64,000 nucleotides of DNA from Aurantiacibacter aquimixticola (GTDB lineage: Bacteria > Pseudomonadota > Alphaproteobacteria > Sphingomonadales > Sphingomonadaceae): contig NZ_RAHX01000001.1 of the NCBI RefSeq assembly GCF_003605475.1, forward strand, positions 1,798,001 to 1,862,000, in the 5' to 3' direction. Both the position numbers and the translations under genes were made by a program. Below are positions 9,946-20,090 of the stretch, piece after piece. How positions within the stretch are numbered: the stretch's first letter is position 1; each line of letters starts with the position of its first letter. A model generated the notes under the pieces. That model was not told the origin of the DNA. It saw only the letters and a program-made list of their open reading frames with translations, and did not search any database.

Positions 9946-11961
9946 TCAGGCCTTCAGATCGGGCGGGGTCGCGGCGTCTTTCAGCATGGCGATAGCTTCG
10001 TCGAGCGAGATGAACTTCTGCTCCTTCTCGCCAAGCGTGCGCATGGCGACGGTGCCTTCCTCGGCCTCTCGCTTGCCGACCACCAACAGATGCGGAACCT
10101 TCGCCAGCGAATGTTCGCGCACCTTGTAGTTGATCTTCTCGTTGCGCAGATCGCTTTCGACGCGGATGCCCGCCTCTTCCAGCTTCGCCACCGCTTCTTT
10201 CGCGTAGTCGTCCGCATCGGAGACGATGGTCGCGACCACGGCCTGTACCGGGGCGAGCCAGACGGGCAGCTTGCCGGCGAAATGCTCGATCAATATGCCG
10301 ATGAAGCGTTCGTAGCTGCCGAAGATGGCGCGGTGGAGCATTACGGGGCGATGCTTCTCACCATCCTCGCCGACATAAGTCGCGTCGAGCCTTTCCGGCA
10401 GCACGCGGTCGCCCTGGATCGTACCGACCTGCCAGGTTCGGCCGATCGCGTCGGTCAAATGCCATTCGAGCTTTGGCGCGTAGAACGCCCCTTCGCCCGG
10501 CAGCTCTTCCCAGCCATATTCGTCATTGTCCATGCCCGCTTCGGTGACGGCATCGCGCAATTCCTGCTCGGCCTTGTCCCAATCGGAATCGCTGCCGAAG
10601 CGCTTTTCCGGACGCAGCGCCAGCTTGACGTGATAGTCGAAGCCGAAATCGCGATAGACGCTGTCCGCCAGTTTGCAGAAGGCGCGCACTTCATCGACCA
10701 CTTGGCGCTCGGTGCAGAAGATATGCGCGTCGTCTTGCGTAAACTGGCGCACACGCATCAGGCCGTGCAGCGCGCCATGCGGTTCGTTGCGATGGCAGCA
10801 GCCCATTTCGCCGAGCCGAATCGGCAGGTCGCGATAGGAGGTGATGCCCTGCTTGAAGACGATGACATGCGCTGGACAATTCATCGGCTTCATCGCCAGC
10901 CAGTCGGCATCCTCAGCGACCCTCGGCGCGGCAAGGCCGTCTCCCAGCCCGTCAACATCGGGCACGATATCGGGCACGGCGAACATGTTCTCGGCATATT
11001 TGCCCCAGTGGCCGGACTGTTCCCATTGCTTGATATTCATCAGCTGCGGGGTCTTGATCTCGCGATAGCCCGCATTGTCCATCTTGCGGCGCATATAGGC
11101 TTCGAGCTCGCGCCAGATCCTGTAGCCGTTCGGATGCCAGAAGACCGAGCCGTGCGCCTCTTCCTGCAGGTGGAACAGATCCATTTCGCGGCCGAGCTTG
11201 CGGTGGTCGCGCTTGGCGGCCTCTTCCAGCCGCATCAGGTGCTGATTGAGCTGCTTCTTGTTGAGCCAGCCAGTGCCGTAAATGCGTGTAAGCTGCGCAT
11301 TGTTCTGGTCGCCGCGCCAGTAGGCGCCCGCCACCCGCATCAGCTTGAATGCCTGCGGATCGAGCTTACCGGTGCTGGCAAGGTGTGGGCCGCGACACAT
11401 GTCGAGCCAGTCCTCACCCGACCAGTACACGGTCAGTTCCTCGCCCTCGGGCAATTCCTTCGCCCATTCGGCCTTGAACGTCTCGCCTTCGGCTTCCCAC
11501 TTGGCGATCAGATCCTCGCGGCTCCACACCTCCCGTTTCAGCGGTTTGTCGGCCTTGATGATGCGGCGCATCTCCTCCTCGATCGCGGGGAGGTCTTCAG
11601 ACGAAAACGGCTCGCGCGTATCGGGCGCCTTCACATCATAGTAGAAGCCGTCATCGGTCGACGGGCCGAAAGTGATCTGCGTTCCGGGAAAGAGCGACTG
11701 CACCGCTTCGGCCAGCACGTGCGCGAAATCGTGCCGCGCCAGCTCAAGCGCCTCTTCCTCGTCACGGCTGGTCACCAGCGCCAGTTCGGCATCGCCTTCG
11801 AACGGGCGGTTGATGTCCCGCAATTCGCCGTCGACGCGCGCGGCGATGGCGGCCTTGGCAAGGCCCGGCCCGATCGCTGCGGCAACATCGGCAGGCGTGG
11901 AGCCGGCCTGCATTTCACGCACGGAACCGTCGGGCAGACTGATTTTCACGAGTTCGGTCAT
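9946..11961 (-). CDS. thrS: Threonyl-tRNA synthetase
   Basis: A 671-residue class II aminoacyl-tRNA synthetase charging tRNA-Thr. The start at 11961 ([17 protein letters not shown]) begins exactly at the TGS domain; longer frames run into the divergent hydrolase. In order: TGS domain (about 1-65), the editing domain with HDFAH and the CRGPH motif that clears mis-charged serine, the catalytic core with MKPMNCPAH and [17 protein letters not shown] (class II motif 2), then the anticodon-binding domain. All editing and zinc residues I can identify are kept. It is divergent from an alpha/beta hydrolase across 87 bases. No T-box or leader structure is evident. Confidence 0.97.
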   Translation of the reverse strand: MTELVKISLPDGSVREMQAGSTPADVAAAIGPGLAKAAIAARVDGELRDINRPFEGDAELALVTSRDEEEALELARHDFAHVLAEAVQSLFPGTQITFGPSTDDGFYYDVKAPDTREPFSSEDLPAIEEEMRRIIKADKPLKREVWSREDLIAKWEAEGETFKAEWAKELPEGEELTVYWSGEDWLDMCRGPHLASTGKLDPQAFKLMRVAGAYWRGDQNNAQLTRIYGTGWLNKKQLNQHLMRLEEAAKRDHRKLGREMDLFHLQEEAHGSVFWHPNGYRIWRELEAYMRRKMDNAGYREIKTPQLMNIKQWEQSGHWGKYAENMFAVPDIVPDVDGLGDGLAAPRVAEDADWLAMKPMNCPAHVIVFKQGITSYRDLPIRLGEMGCCHRNEPHGALHGLMRVRQFTQDDAHIFCTERQVVDEVRAFCKLADSVYRDFGFDYHVKLALRPEKRFGSDSDWDKAEQELRDAVTEAGMDNDEYGWEELPGEGAFYAPKLEWHLTDAIGRTWQVGTIQGDRVLPERLDATYVGEDGEKHRPVMLHRAIFGSYERFIGILIEHFAGKLPVWLAPVQAVVATIVSDADDYAKEAVAKLEEAGIRVESDLRNEKINYKVREHSLAKVPHLLVVGKREAEEGTVAMRTLGEKEQKFISLDEAIAMLKDAATPPDLKA

Positions 11962-12048
11962 GGCACGCCACCTAATGCGTGCGAGGCGATGCGCCAAGAG
12001 CGCAATACGCCTTGCAGCGAAGGGGCAGACGGCGATAACCGCTTTGCC

Positions 12049-12771
12049 ATGACGGACGCGCTCGACATAGACGGCATCGCCATCGCCTATCGCCACGCGC
12101 CCGGCAGCGGGCCCGCCGTGGTGTTCCTGCCCGGATACATGTCGGATATGGCAGGCGGCAAGGCGACGGCGGTGTTCGACCGGAGCACCGCGCAGGGTCG
12201 CGAATGCCTGTTGCTCGACTATTCGGGATGCGGGGAAAGCGAGGGTGACTTTGCCGACGGAACCCTGTCGCGCTGGCGGGACGAGGTCGTGGCGCTGATC
12301 GAAGCCAAGGTGGAGAACGAAAGCGTGATCATCACCGGCTCTTCGATGGGTGGCTGGCTGATGCTGCTTGTCGGCCTCGCGCTGGGCGAGCGGCTTGCCG
12401 GTCTCGTCGGCATCGCCTCGGCGCCCGATTTCTCCGAGTGGGGCTTCGATGCCGCGCAAAAGGCGAAGCTCTCTGCCGGGGAGACAATTTACGAAGAAAG
12501 CGATTACGGCTACGATCCGATGCCGACCCACGCGGCATTCTGGCGCGATGCCGAAAGCCTGAAGATGCTGGATAACGGGATCGCCATCACATGCCCGGTC
12601 CGCCTGCTGCATGGTCAGGACGACGATGACGTTCCGAGCGATATCTCGCTGCGCCTCGCCGGAGCGCTCAACAGCGAGGACGTTCAGGTGACGCTGGTAA
12701 AGGGCGGAGACCACCGTCTGAGCCGCGAAAGCGATATTGCGCTGCTACTTCGCACCGTCGCCTCTTTTTAG
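12049..12771 (+). CDS. Alpha/beta hydrolase
   Basis: A 240-residue cytoplasmic serine hydrolase. The ATG at 12049 is used because homologous sequence begins with [15 protein letters not shown]; the long upstream frame is antisense to thrS. The fold motifs are present: FLPGYMSDM for the oxyanion region, a [10 protein letters not shown] strand, the nucleophile elbow GSSMGGW, an acidic residue near HGQDDDDVP, and the catalytic His in GGDHRLS. It resembles the palmitoyl-protein-thioesterase/ABHD10-like group, but the substrate is not deducible. It is divergent from thrS and ends just before a hairpin. Confidence 0.85.
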   Translation: MTDALDIDGIAIAYRHAPGSGPAVVFLPGYMSDMAGGKATAVFDRSTAQGRECLLLDYSGCGESEGDFADGTLSRWRDEVVALIEAKVENESVIITGSSMGGWLMLLVGLALGERLAGLVGIASAPDFSEWGFDAAQKAKLSAGETIYEESDYGYDPMPTHAAFWRDAESLKMLDNGIAITCPVRLLHGQDDDDVPSDISLRLAGALNSEDVQVTLVKGGDHRLSRESDIALLLRTVASF

Positions 12772-12784
12772 AGCGAAATACGGA

Positions 12785-12819
12785 GCTCCGCCGAATTTCC
12801 GCAAGGGCGGAATCGGAGC
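12785..12819. other. Nested hairpin downstream of the alpha/beta hydrolase
   Basis: An outer stem GCTCCG (12785-12790) with CGGAGC (12814-12819) encloses an inner stem TTCCGC (12797-12802) with GCGGAA (12807-12812). There is no U-run, so it is not a classical intrinsic terminator, but it sits 14 bases after the hydrolase stop. Confidence 0.5.
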
Positions 12820-12872
12820 CGGAGGCGTAGATGGCCTTAGGCCACCTGCACACCCGCCAGCATTCCAAGAAA

Positions 12873-12886
12873 GTTTCATCTGAAAC
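12873..12886. promoter_or_regulatory. Perfect inverted repeat in the gdh upstream region
   Basis: GTTTCA-TC-TGAAAC is a perfect 14-bp palindrome 113 bases before the gdh start, inside an AT-richer patch that also holds likely promoter sequence. It has the size and symmetry of an operator for a dimeric regulator. No specific regulator can be named. Confidence 0.4.
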
Positions 12887-12958
12887 ATTTTATGTGCATT
12901 GCCGATATTGCTTCGATAGAGACTGCGGGGAACTTCCGGTATCGGAACGCGCTGGAAG

Positions 12959-12980
12959 CCCCGACTCGCAAATGTCGGGG
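12959..12980 (+). promoter_or_regulatory. Hairpin abutting the gdh ribosome-binding site
   Basis: A perfect 7-bp stem (CCCCGAC 12959-12965, GTCGGGG 12974-12980) with an 8-base loop ends directly against the GAGGAGAG Shine-Dalgarno at 12981. Folding could limit ribosome access or protect the mRNA end; a regulatory role is inference. Confidence 0.45.
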
Positions 12981-12998
12981 GAGGAGAGAGAACAGGGC

Positions 12999-15900
12999 AT
13001 GGCCACCAGCAAGGGCGCCAGCGGCGCATCTTCCGATCTAAACAAGGCGGAACGCGCCTTTGCCAAGACGCTGGCGGACAGGATCAGCGGTTCGATCCTG
13101 CCTGGCGAATCTCCGCTCGAAGGCGAGCGGCTGACACAGGCGTCGCAATTTGTCGTCGAGGCGGCGCGGCAGCGGGAAGATGGCAAGCCCGCCATCCTCA
13201 TCAGATCGGCAGCCGAAGGCCGCCGCTTCATGCGCATCGCCGTCATCAACAAGGACATGCCCTTCCTCGTCGATTCCATCGGCGCGACCATGGCCGCGCG
13301 AGGCCTTTCCATAGACACGCTCGTCCACCCGATCCTGCCCGTGCGACGCGAGGACGGAAAGCTGGCCGACATGCCCGAGGGCGACACAGGCGAGAAGAAG
13401 GAAAGCTGGGTCTATATCGAGACGCCGCGGCTCGATGCGAAAGAGCGTCGCGCGCTGGAAAAGGACTTGGAGACCGCCATCCTCGATGTTCGCGCCGCCG
13501 TTTCGGACTGGCCGAAGATGCGCGATGGCATGGAAGCGGATGCGGAGCGGCTCTCAGACGCGGAGGGCGCTGCCCTGCTGCGCTGGCTGTCGGAAGGCAT
13601 GCTCACGCAGCTCGGGCATCTCACCCGGACGCGGGACGGCAAGGAGAGCGACAAGCTCGGTATCTGTCGCCGCTCGACCCCCGACCTGCTGGCCGAAGAT
13701 GCCTATGATCGCGCTTTCGCCTGGTTCGACGGGACAAATGGCAAGCCGGGCCGCGCGCCGCTGATCATCAAGGCCAACCGGCTGAGCAAAGTGCATCGCC
13801 GCGTTCCGCTCGACCTGTTCATCGTGCCGATCCACGAGAAAGGCCTCGTCACGGCCATTTCGATCCATGCCGGCATCTGGACAAGCGCAGCGCTGGTTTC
13901 CCCGCCCGACACGGTGCCGGTCCTGCGCCAGCAATTGTCGACCATCATGGACCGGCTCGATTTCGAAACGGGCAGCCACGATTACAAGGCGCTGGTCCAC
14001 GCGCTCACAGCTCTCCCGCACGATCTGATCATCAGCTTTTCGGACACCGACATCACCCGCGTGGCGACAGCGATGATGGGCCTGTCCGATCGCCCGCGGC
14101 CGCGCGCGACGCTTGTGCCCGCCCCGCTGGGCCGCCACCTTTTTGCTTTCGTCTGGCTGCCCCGCGACATGCTCTCTACGTCCGTGCGGTTGCAGGTGCA
14201 GGAACTGCTAGAGCGCGAGACCGGCGCGAGCACGCTCGACTGGAGCCTGATGGTCGAAGGCGGCAATCTCGCTCTGCTGCGTTATGTCATGGATTTTCGT
14301 CAGTCGCAGATCGAGCCGGACAATGCCGCAGTCGACAAGGCGCTGGGCGACATGCTGCGCGGCTGGACCGACGCAGTCGAGGAAGCGCTGGCGGAAGGCG
14401 AGGACGCCGGTCGCGCGGGCGCGCTGGCCCTCCGCTATGCCGAAAGCTTTCCGATCTTCTACCGCACGACCTACGGCGCGAAGGAGGCAGCGCGCGATAT
14501 CGGTCGGCTGCGCAATCTCGCGGCCAATGTCGAGGACAGCGGCCTCACTCGCGATGCGCGCCTCTATCATGCGCCGCAGGACGAACCCGGCCGCCTACGC
14601 CTGAAGGTTTATCAGCATCACGGTGCGCTGCCGCTGTCCGATGCGGTGCCCGCGCTCGAGAACTTCGGTTTCCGTGTCTTGTCAGAGGTGCCGACGGAGC
14701 TCGGCGGCGAGGATACGGGCGTCGTGCACGACTTCGTGCTCGGCCTGCCGCAAGGGATGGAGCCGGACGCGTTGCTCGAACGCAGCGAAGAGATCGAAGC
14801 GGCGGTGTCTGCGGTGCTCAACGAACGGGCGGAAGACGATGTCTTCAATCGCCTTGTCATCGCGGTCGGGCTGGACGCGCAGGAAACCGACTGGCTGCGC
14901 GCTTTCTATCGCTATCTGCGCCAGTCCAACATCGCCTTCACGATCTACACCGTGGTCGATGCGCTGGCGGGTGCACCCAAGGTTACGCGCGGACTTATCG
15001 ACCTGCTGCGTGCGCTCCATGATCCTGCGGCGAAGGGCGATCGGCAAAAGGCAGCCGAAAAGATCGAGCGCTCGATCCGCAAAGGCCTGGCAGAAGTGGT
15101 CGCCATCAATGACGACCGCCTGTTGCGCCGCTATTGGGAAACCATTCGCGCCGTGCTGCGCACAAATGCATTCGCCGATGCCGCGCGTGAGGCGCTCGCC
15201 TTCAAGATCGATTCCTCGCTCGTGCCCGGCTTACCCAAGCCCGTGCCGTGGCGCGAGATCTTCGTGTATTCGCGCCGCGTCGAGGGTATCCACCTGCGCG
15301 CCGGACCTGTCGCACGTGGTGGCCTACGCTGGTCCGATCGGCGAGATGACTTCCGCACCGAGATACTCGGGCTGATGAAGGCCCAGAAGGTCAAGAACGC
15401 CGTGATCGTGCCGACCGGCGCAAAAGGTGGTTTCTATCCCAAGCGCCTGCCCAATCCAACGGTGGACCGCGACGCATGGTTTGCCGAGGGCAAGGAAAGC
15501 TACAAACTCTTCATCCGCACGCTCCTGTCGATCACCGACAACATCGTCGACGAAAAGGTCCTCCATCCCGAAAATGTCGTGATCCACGATGGTGATGATC
15601 CTTATTTCGTCGTCGCGGCGGACAAGGGCACGGCAACGTTCTCGGACACCGCCAACGCCATCGCGATGGAGCGCGATTTCTGGCTGGGCGATGCCTTCGC
15701 CAGCGGCGGCTCCAACGGTTACGATCACAAGGCGATGGGCATTACGGCCCGCGGCGCGTGGATTTCGGTGCAGCGCCATTTCCTCGAAATGGGCGTCGAC
15801 GTGCAGACCGATCCGGTGCGCGTCGTGGGGTGTGGAGACATGTCGGGCGACGTGTTCGGCAACGGCATGCTGCTTTCCAAGGCGATCAAACTGGTGGCCG

Positions 15901-17726
15901 CCTTCGATCACCGTCATATCTTCATCGACCCCGACCCCAACCCCGGTGCGAGCTGGAAGGAGCGCAAGCGACTGTTCGACATGGATCGGTCGAATTGGGG
16001 CGAATACTCGGAGAAGCTGCTGTCGAAAGGCGGCGGGATCTATCCGCGGTCCGCGAAACGGATCGCGCTGTCCAAGGCGGCGATAGAGGCGCTGGGCATT
16101 CCCGACGATATGCTGAAGGACGGCGCGCTCGATCCCGAGACGCTTATTTCCTGCATTCTCAGGAGCCCGGCCGACCTGATCTGGTTCGGCGGGATCGGCA
16201 CGTACATCAAGGCCAGCCATGAAAGCCACGCCGATGTCGGCGACCCGGCCAATGACGGCTTGCGTATCGACGCGAAGAGTGTCGGCGCAAAGGTGATCGG
16301 CGAGGGCGCCAATCTGGGCGCGACGCAGGCTGGCCGGATCGAGTTCGCGCTCGGCGGCGGGCGGGTAAATACCGACTTCATCGACAATTCGGCGGGGGTC
16401 GATTGCTCGGACAACGAGGTCAATATCAAGATCGCGCTCACGGCTGCACGGCGCGCTGGCCGCCTGTCCGAAGAGCGGCGCAATGCGCTGTTGAAGGACA
16501 TGACGGAAGACGTCGCTGCGCTGGTGCTGGAGGACAACCGCCTGCAGGCGCTCGCGCTCTCCATCGCGGAACAGGGCGGCAACCGCACGATCGGCGCGCA
16601 GGCGCGGCTCATCGAGATGCTCGAGGAACGCGGCGGAATGGACCGCGCCAATGAAGGCTTGGGCGACTCCGAAACGCTGACTCGCCGCGCGGCGGACGGC
16701 GCGGGACTGACCCGGCCCGAACTCGCCGTGTTGCTCTCGCACTCCAAGCTCGTGCTGCAGGACGCGGTCGAAGCCGGATCACTTGCCTCGGACGATGCCG
16801 CCGATCCGCTGGTGCTCGGCGATTTCCCGCCGCAATTGCAGGAGCAATTCAAGAACCAGCTGCTCGATCATCGTCTGCGCAACGAGATCGTCGGAACGGT
16901 AGTGGCCAACGGCATCGTCAATCGCATGGGCATGCTGCATCCCTTCGAACTGGCGGAAGAAGAAGGCGCCGGGCTCGACCAGGTCGGCGCTGCGTTCGTT
17001 TCCGCCAGTGCCCTGCTCGGCATGGACCGCGTGTGGCGCATGCTCGACACCGATCCGATGCCCGAAACGGCGCGCCTGATGCTCTTCGACCAGGCGGCAC
17101 TCGCCCTGCGCGGCCATATCGCGGACCTGTTGCGCGCCGGCGGCGGGGATCTCTCTCCATCCGAACTGCAGAACGAGATCGGCGGCACGGTCTCCAAGCT
17201 CAACGACAAGGTCGACACATTGCTGGGCGATGAGGCGCGCGCGCACATCGACAGCATTTCAGCCCGCCTTGTCGAACAGGGCGCGAGCGAGGAACAGGCG
17301 GCGATGGTCGCCCGGCTCTTTGCCGTGGATGGCGCAATCGGCCTTTCGCGGCTCGCTCACAGCACCGAGCTGGACCCGCTCGCTCTCGCGAAGGCCTTCA
17401 TCCAGCTCGGCGCAACGCTCGGCATCGACTGGGCGCAGTCGCGCGCTGCGGTGATGAGCCCTGCCGATCCGTGGGAGCGGCTCCTCGTCGCCGGGCTCGC
17501 ACGCGATTTTCAGCAGATGCGCTTTGAATTCCTGCGCAACCTCGCGCGGCGCAAGAGGAAGAATGGTGGTGATCCCGTTGCCATGATCGAGGCCTGGGCC
17601 GACAAGCACGAGACGACTATCGCGCAGTTCCGCCGCATGATCGCCCGGGCGCAGGCGGCCACTCCGGTCGCCCCCGCAATGCTGGCGCAGATTGCCAGCC
17701 AGGCGCGCAACCTGTTGCAGGGCTAG
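12999..17726 (+). CDS. gdhB: NAD-specific glutamate dehydrogenase, 180-kDa class
   Basis: A 1575-residue cytoplasmic enzyme that oxidatively deaminates glutamate to 2-oxoglutarate with NAD, normally for glutamate catabolism. The ATG at 12999 follows a strong GAGGAG site; the frame is open further up but without one. The long N-terminal regulatory part has an ACT-like stretch (FLVDSIGATMAARGLSIDT, about residues 88-106). The catalytic core keeps the substrate lysine region (GGLRWSDRRDDFRTEILGL, MKAQKVKNAVIVPTGAKGG), the dinucleotide segment GCGDMSGDVFGNGML, and GEGANLGATQAGRIE. A helical C-terminal extension follows, as in the L_180 class. It appears monocistronic, 45 bases before a flavoprotein gene. 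Confidence 0.95.
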   Translation: MATSKGASGASSDLNKAERAFAKTLADRISGSILPGESPLEGERLTQASQFVVEAARQREDGKPAILIRSAAEGRRFMRIAVINKDMPFLVDSIGATMAARGLSIDTLVHPILPVRREDGKLADMPEGDTGEKKESWVYIETPRLDAKERRALEKDLETAILDVRAAVSDWPKMRDGMEADAERLSDAEGAALLRWLSEGMLTQLGHLTRTRDGKESDKLGICRRSTPDLLAEDAYDRAFAWFDGTNGKPGRAPLIIKANRLSKVHRRVPLDLFIVPIHEKGLVTAISIHAGIWTSAALVSPPDTVPVLRQQLSTIMDRLDFETGSHDYKALVHALTALPHDLIISFSDTDITRVATAMMGLSDRPRPRATLVPAPLGRHLFAFVWLPRDMLSTSVRLQVQELLERETGASTLDWSLMVEGGNLALLRYVMDFRQSQIEPDNAAVDKALGDMLRGWTDAVEEALAEGEDAGRAGALALRYAESFPIFYRTTYGAKEAARDIGRLRNLAANVEDSGLTRDARLYHAPQDEPGRLRLKVYQHHGALPLSDAVPALENFGFRVLSEVPTELGGEDTGVVHDFVLGLPQGMEPDALLERSEEIEAAVSAVLNERAEDDVFNRLVIAVGLDAQETDWLRAFYRYLRQSNIAFTIYTVVDALAGAPKVTRGLIDLLRALHDPAAKGDRQKAAEKIERSIRKGLAEVVAINDDRLLRRYWETIRAVLRTNAFADAAREALAFKIDSSLVPGLPKPVPWREIFVYSRRVEGIHLRAGPVARGGLRWSDRRDDFRTEILGLMKAQKVKNAVIVPTGAKGGFYPKRLPNPTVDRDAWFAEGKESYKLFIRTLLSITDNIVDEKVLHPENVVIHDGDDPYFVVAADKGTATFSDTANAIAMERDFWLGDAFASGGSNGYDHKAMGITARGAWISVQRHFLEMGVDVQTDPVRVVGCGDMSGDVFGNGMLLSKAIKLVAAFDHRHIFIDPDPNPGASWKERKRLFDMDRSNWGEYSEKLLSKGGGIYPRSAKRIALSKAAIEALGIPDDMLKDGALDPETLISCILRSPADLIWFGGIGTYIKASHESHADVGDPANDGLRIDAKSVGAKVIGEGANLGATQAGRIEFALGGGRVNTDFIDNSAGVDCSDNEVNIKIALTAARRAGRLSEERRNALLKDMTEDVAALVLEDNRLQALALSIAEQGGNRTIGAQARLIEMLEERGGMDRANEGLGDSETLTRRAADGAGLTRPELAVLLSHSKLVLQDAVEAGSLASDDAADPLVLGDFPPQLQEQFKNQLLDHRLRNEIVGTVVANGIVNRMGMLHPFELAEEEGAGLDQVGAAFVSASALLGMDRVWRMLDTDPMPETARLMLFDQAALALRGHIADLLRAGGGDLSPSELQNEIGGTVSKLNDKVDTLLGDEARAHIDSISARLVEQGASEEQAAMVARLFAVDGAIGLSRLAHSTELDPLALAKAFIQLGATLGIDWAQSRAAVMSPADPWERLLVAGLARDFQQMRFEFLRNLARRKRKNGGDPVAMIEAWADKHETTIAQFRRMIARAQAATPVAPAMLAQIASQARNLLQG

Positions 17727-17770
17727 ATCGCGCCCTTGCTTGACGCGCGCCGCGATTTTGCCCACCCCGC

Positions 17771-19000
17771 ATGACCATGATGCGTCATGACGTCGTGATC
17801 GTAGGGACCGGGCATGGCGGAGCGCAGGCCGCCATCGCGCTGCGTCAGCAGGGGTTTGACGGCTCCATCCTCATGATCGGGCGCGACCGCGCGCCGCCTT
17901 ACGAACGTCCGCCGCTCTCGAAAGAATATCTCGCCCGCGACAAACCGTTCGAGCGCATCCTGATCCGTCCCGAGAGCTTCTGGGCGGACAAGAACATCAC
18001 GCTGATGCTCGGCCAGGCGGTTACGAAGATCGACCCGGAGCCGCATGAAGTCGAACTCGGATCTGGCGAGCGTATCGGTTACGGCAAGCTCATCTGGGCA
18101 GCGGGCGGCGATGCCAGGCGATTATCTTGCCCCGGCGGTCATCTCGAAGGTATCCACACCGTGCGCGACAAGCGCGACGTCGATGCGTTGCTGGCCGATC
18201 TCGATGCAGGCGTAAAGCGGATCGTCGTGATCGGCGGCGGTTATATCGGGCTGGAGGCGGCTGCCGTGCTGCGCGGGCTGGGCCGCGAAGTGGTGCTGGT
18301 CGAGATGAAGGACCGCCTGCTCAATCGCGTCGCAGGCGCGGAACTGTCGGAATTCTACGAAGCGGAACACCGCCAGCGCGGGGTGGATATACGGCTCGGC
18401 GTAACTGTCGAGCGTCTGCTGGGCGAGGATCGCGTCAGCGGCGTCATGCTCGGCGATGGAGAGGAAATCGCCTGCGACGCGGTCGTCGTCGGCATCGGCA
18501 TCGTCCCGGCCGTCGGCCCGCTCATTGCCGCCGGTGCCGCCGGGGCGAATGGCGTGGAAGTGAGCGACACCTGCCACACCAGTCTGGAGCAGGTTTACGC
18601 CATCGGAGACTGCGCGGCGCATGCGAATGTCTGGGCGAATGGCGCGGTGCTTCGCCTAGAAAGCGTGCAGAACGCGCACGATATGGCGACCACCGCGGCG
18701 AAGGCCATTTGCGGAGAGCCGCAGTCCTACGAGTCCTTCCCATGGTTCTGGTCCAACCAATACGATCTCAAATTGCAGACCGCCGGGATCGGCATCGGTC
18801 ATGATGCCAGCGTCGTGCGTGGAAACCCGTCGGAGCGCAGCTTCTCGGTGATCTACCTGAAGGACGGGCGCGTCATCGCCGTCGATGCGGTCAACAAGAC
18901 GCGGGACTATGTGCAGGGGCGAAAGCTGATCGAAGCGCGCGCGCAGGTCGATCCGGCGGACCTTGCCGATACTGAAAAAGTCCTCAAGGACCTTCGCTGA
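17771..19000 (+). CDS. NAD(P)/FAD-dependent oxidoreductase, ferredoxin/rubredoxin reductase type
   Basis: A 409-residue flavoprotein with the two Rossmann folds of ferredoxin or putidaredoxin reductases: FAD-binding [15 protein letters not shown] (about 7-21, with His where many have Ala/Gly), NAD-binding [13 protein letters not shown] in the middle, then the second FAD motif [10 protein letters not shown] and a typical C-terminal interface domain ([14 protein letters not shown]). It would pass electrons from NADH to a small ferredoxin serving a P450 or dioxygenase. No ferredoxin or P450 gene is adjacent, so the partner is unknown. Its last 17 bases overlap the 3' end of convergent queG. Three in-frame ATGs lie in the first 12 bases. 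Confidence 0.88.
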   Translation: MTMMRHDVVIVGTGHGGAQAAIALRQQGFDGSILMIGRDRAPPYERPPLSKEYLARDKPFERILIRPESFWADKNITLMLGQAVTKIDPEPHEVELGSGERIGYGKLIWAAGGDARRLSCPGGHLEGIHTVRDKRDVDALLADLDAGVKRIVVIGGGYIGLEAAAVLRGLGREVVLVEMKDRLLNRVAGAELSEFYEAEHRQRGVDIRLGVTVERLLGEDRVSGVMLGDGEEIACDAVVVGIGIVPAVGPLIAAGAAGANGVEVSDTCHTSLEQVYAIGDCAAHANVWANGAVLRLESVQNAHDMATTAAKAICGEPQSYESFPWFWSNQYDLKLQTAGIGIGHDASVVRGNPSERSFSVIYLKDGRVIAVDAVNKTRDYVQGRKLIEARAQVDPADLADTEKVLKDLR

Positions 19001-20045
19001 GCCGCGACAGCGCCCAGCGCGCTGCTTCCGCAACGACATCGTCAGGATCGCGCGTCAGCGTCCGGACAATCGGCTCCAAGCCCCGATTGCCGCTATTGCC
19101 CGCCGCGGTCAGGCAATTGCGCACGAACCGATTGCGACCGATCCGCTTGATGGGCGAACCGGAGAATTTCGCCCGGAAGGCCGCATCGTCGAGAGTAAGC
19201 AACGCGTCCAATCGCGGTGCCACCAAGTCCTCTTGTGGCGCGAAAGCACGGTGGCGCGCGGCGGACTGGGCGAACTTGTTCCACGGGCAAACCGCCAGGC
19301 AATCATCGCAGCCATAGATGCGGTTGCCGATCGCTTCGCGGAATTCGTCCGGTATCGGCCCCTTGTGCTCGATTGTGAGGTAGGAAATGCAACGCCGCGC
19401 ATCGAGCCTGTACGGCGCAGGAAAAGCATCGGTCGGGCAGGCGTCCTGACAGTCCCGGCACGATCCGCAGCGATCGGAATGCGGCGCATCCGGCTTCAGC
19501 GCCAGTGTCGTGTAGATCGCGCCGAGAAACAGCCAGCTGCCATACTCACGACTGACCAGATTGGTGTGCTTGCCCTGCCAGCCCAGGCCCGCAGCCTCCC
19601 CCAGAGGTTTTTCCATGACCGGTGCCGTATCGACGAAGACTTTCAACTGCGTGCCGGGTTCCCGCTCCACCAGCCAGCGCGCCAGTGCCTTGGCAGCCTT
19701 TTTCAAAGTGTCGTGGTAATCGCGGCCCTGCGCATAAACCGAGATGCGTGCCCTCTCGGCATCGCCTTCCAGAGCCAGCGGATCGACATCCGGCGCGTAG
19801 CTCATGCCTAGCGCAATCACGCTTTTCGCCTCGGGCCACATCGCATTGGGGCCCTGGCGCACATCGGCGCGGTCCTCCATCCAGCCCATCGTTCCGTGAT
19901 ATCCGGCGGCGAGCCATTCCTGCAATCGCCGCGCCTGCTCCGGGTTGTCCTCAGCCGGTGCGATCCCGAACGCGGCGAAGCCGAGCTCGCGCGCTTTTTC
20001 GCGCAAAGCGTGCTCCAGCGATTGGCTATCGGGCGAATTAACCAT
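18984..20045 (-). CDS. queG: Epoxyqueuosine reductase
   Basis: A 353-residue cobalamin-dependent iron-sulfur enzyme performing the last step of queuosine synthesis, reduction of epoxyqueuosine in GUN-anticodon tRNAs. Evidence is the N-terminal [13 protein letters not shown] region, the corrinoid-binding region including [10 protein letters not shown] and [12 protein letters not shown], and two [4Fe-4S] clusters: [13 protein letters not shown] and [12 protein letters not shown], with an extra Cys in [15 protein letters not shown]-terminal HEAT-like tail follows. Length is normal. It converges on and overlaps the flavoprotein gene by 17 bases and is divergent from the ABC transporter, with 45 bases between the starts. 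Confidence 0.95.
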   Translation of the reverse strand: MVNSPDSQSLEHALREKARELGFAAFGIAPAEDNPEQARRLQEWLAAGYHGTMGWMEDRADVRQGPNAMWPEAKSVIALGMSYAPDVDPLALEGDAERARISVYAQGRDYHDTLKKAAKALARWLVEREPGTQLKVFVDTAPVMEKPLGEAAGLGWQGKHTNLVSREYGSWLFLGAIYTTLALKPDAPHSDRCGSCRDCQDACPTDAFPAPYRLDARRCISYLTIEHKGPIPDEFREAIGNRIYGCDDCLAVCPWNKFAQSAARHRAFAPQEDLVAPRLDALLTLDDAAFRAKFSGSPIKRIGRNRFVRNCLTAAGNSGNRGLEPIVRTLTRDPDDVVAEAARWALSRLSEGP

Positions 20046-20090
20046 AACGTGGCGACAGGGCGTTCATTCATTCCGTCTAGCGGCCCGAAC

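Noticed and set aside
9886..12048. Plus-strand open frame through thrS leading into the alpha/beta hydrolase
   Set aside because: It lies antisense to thrS. Only the part from 12049 has hydrolase motifs.
12926..12945. Paired GGAAC motifs upstream of gdh as an EcfG or LexA site
   Set aside because: Spacing is wrong for LexA (11 instead of 7) and there is no matching GTT -10 for an EcfG promoter.
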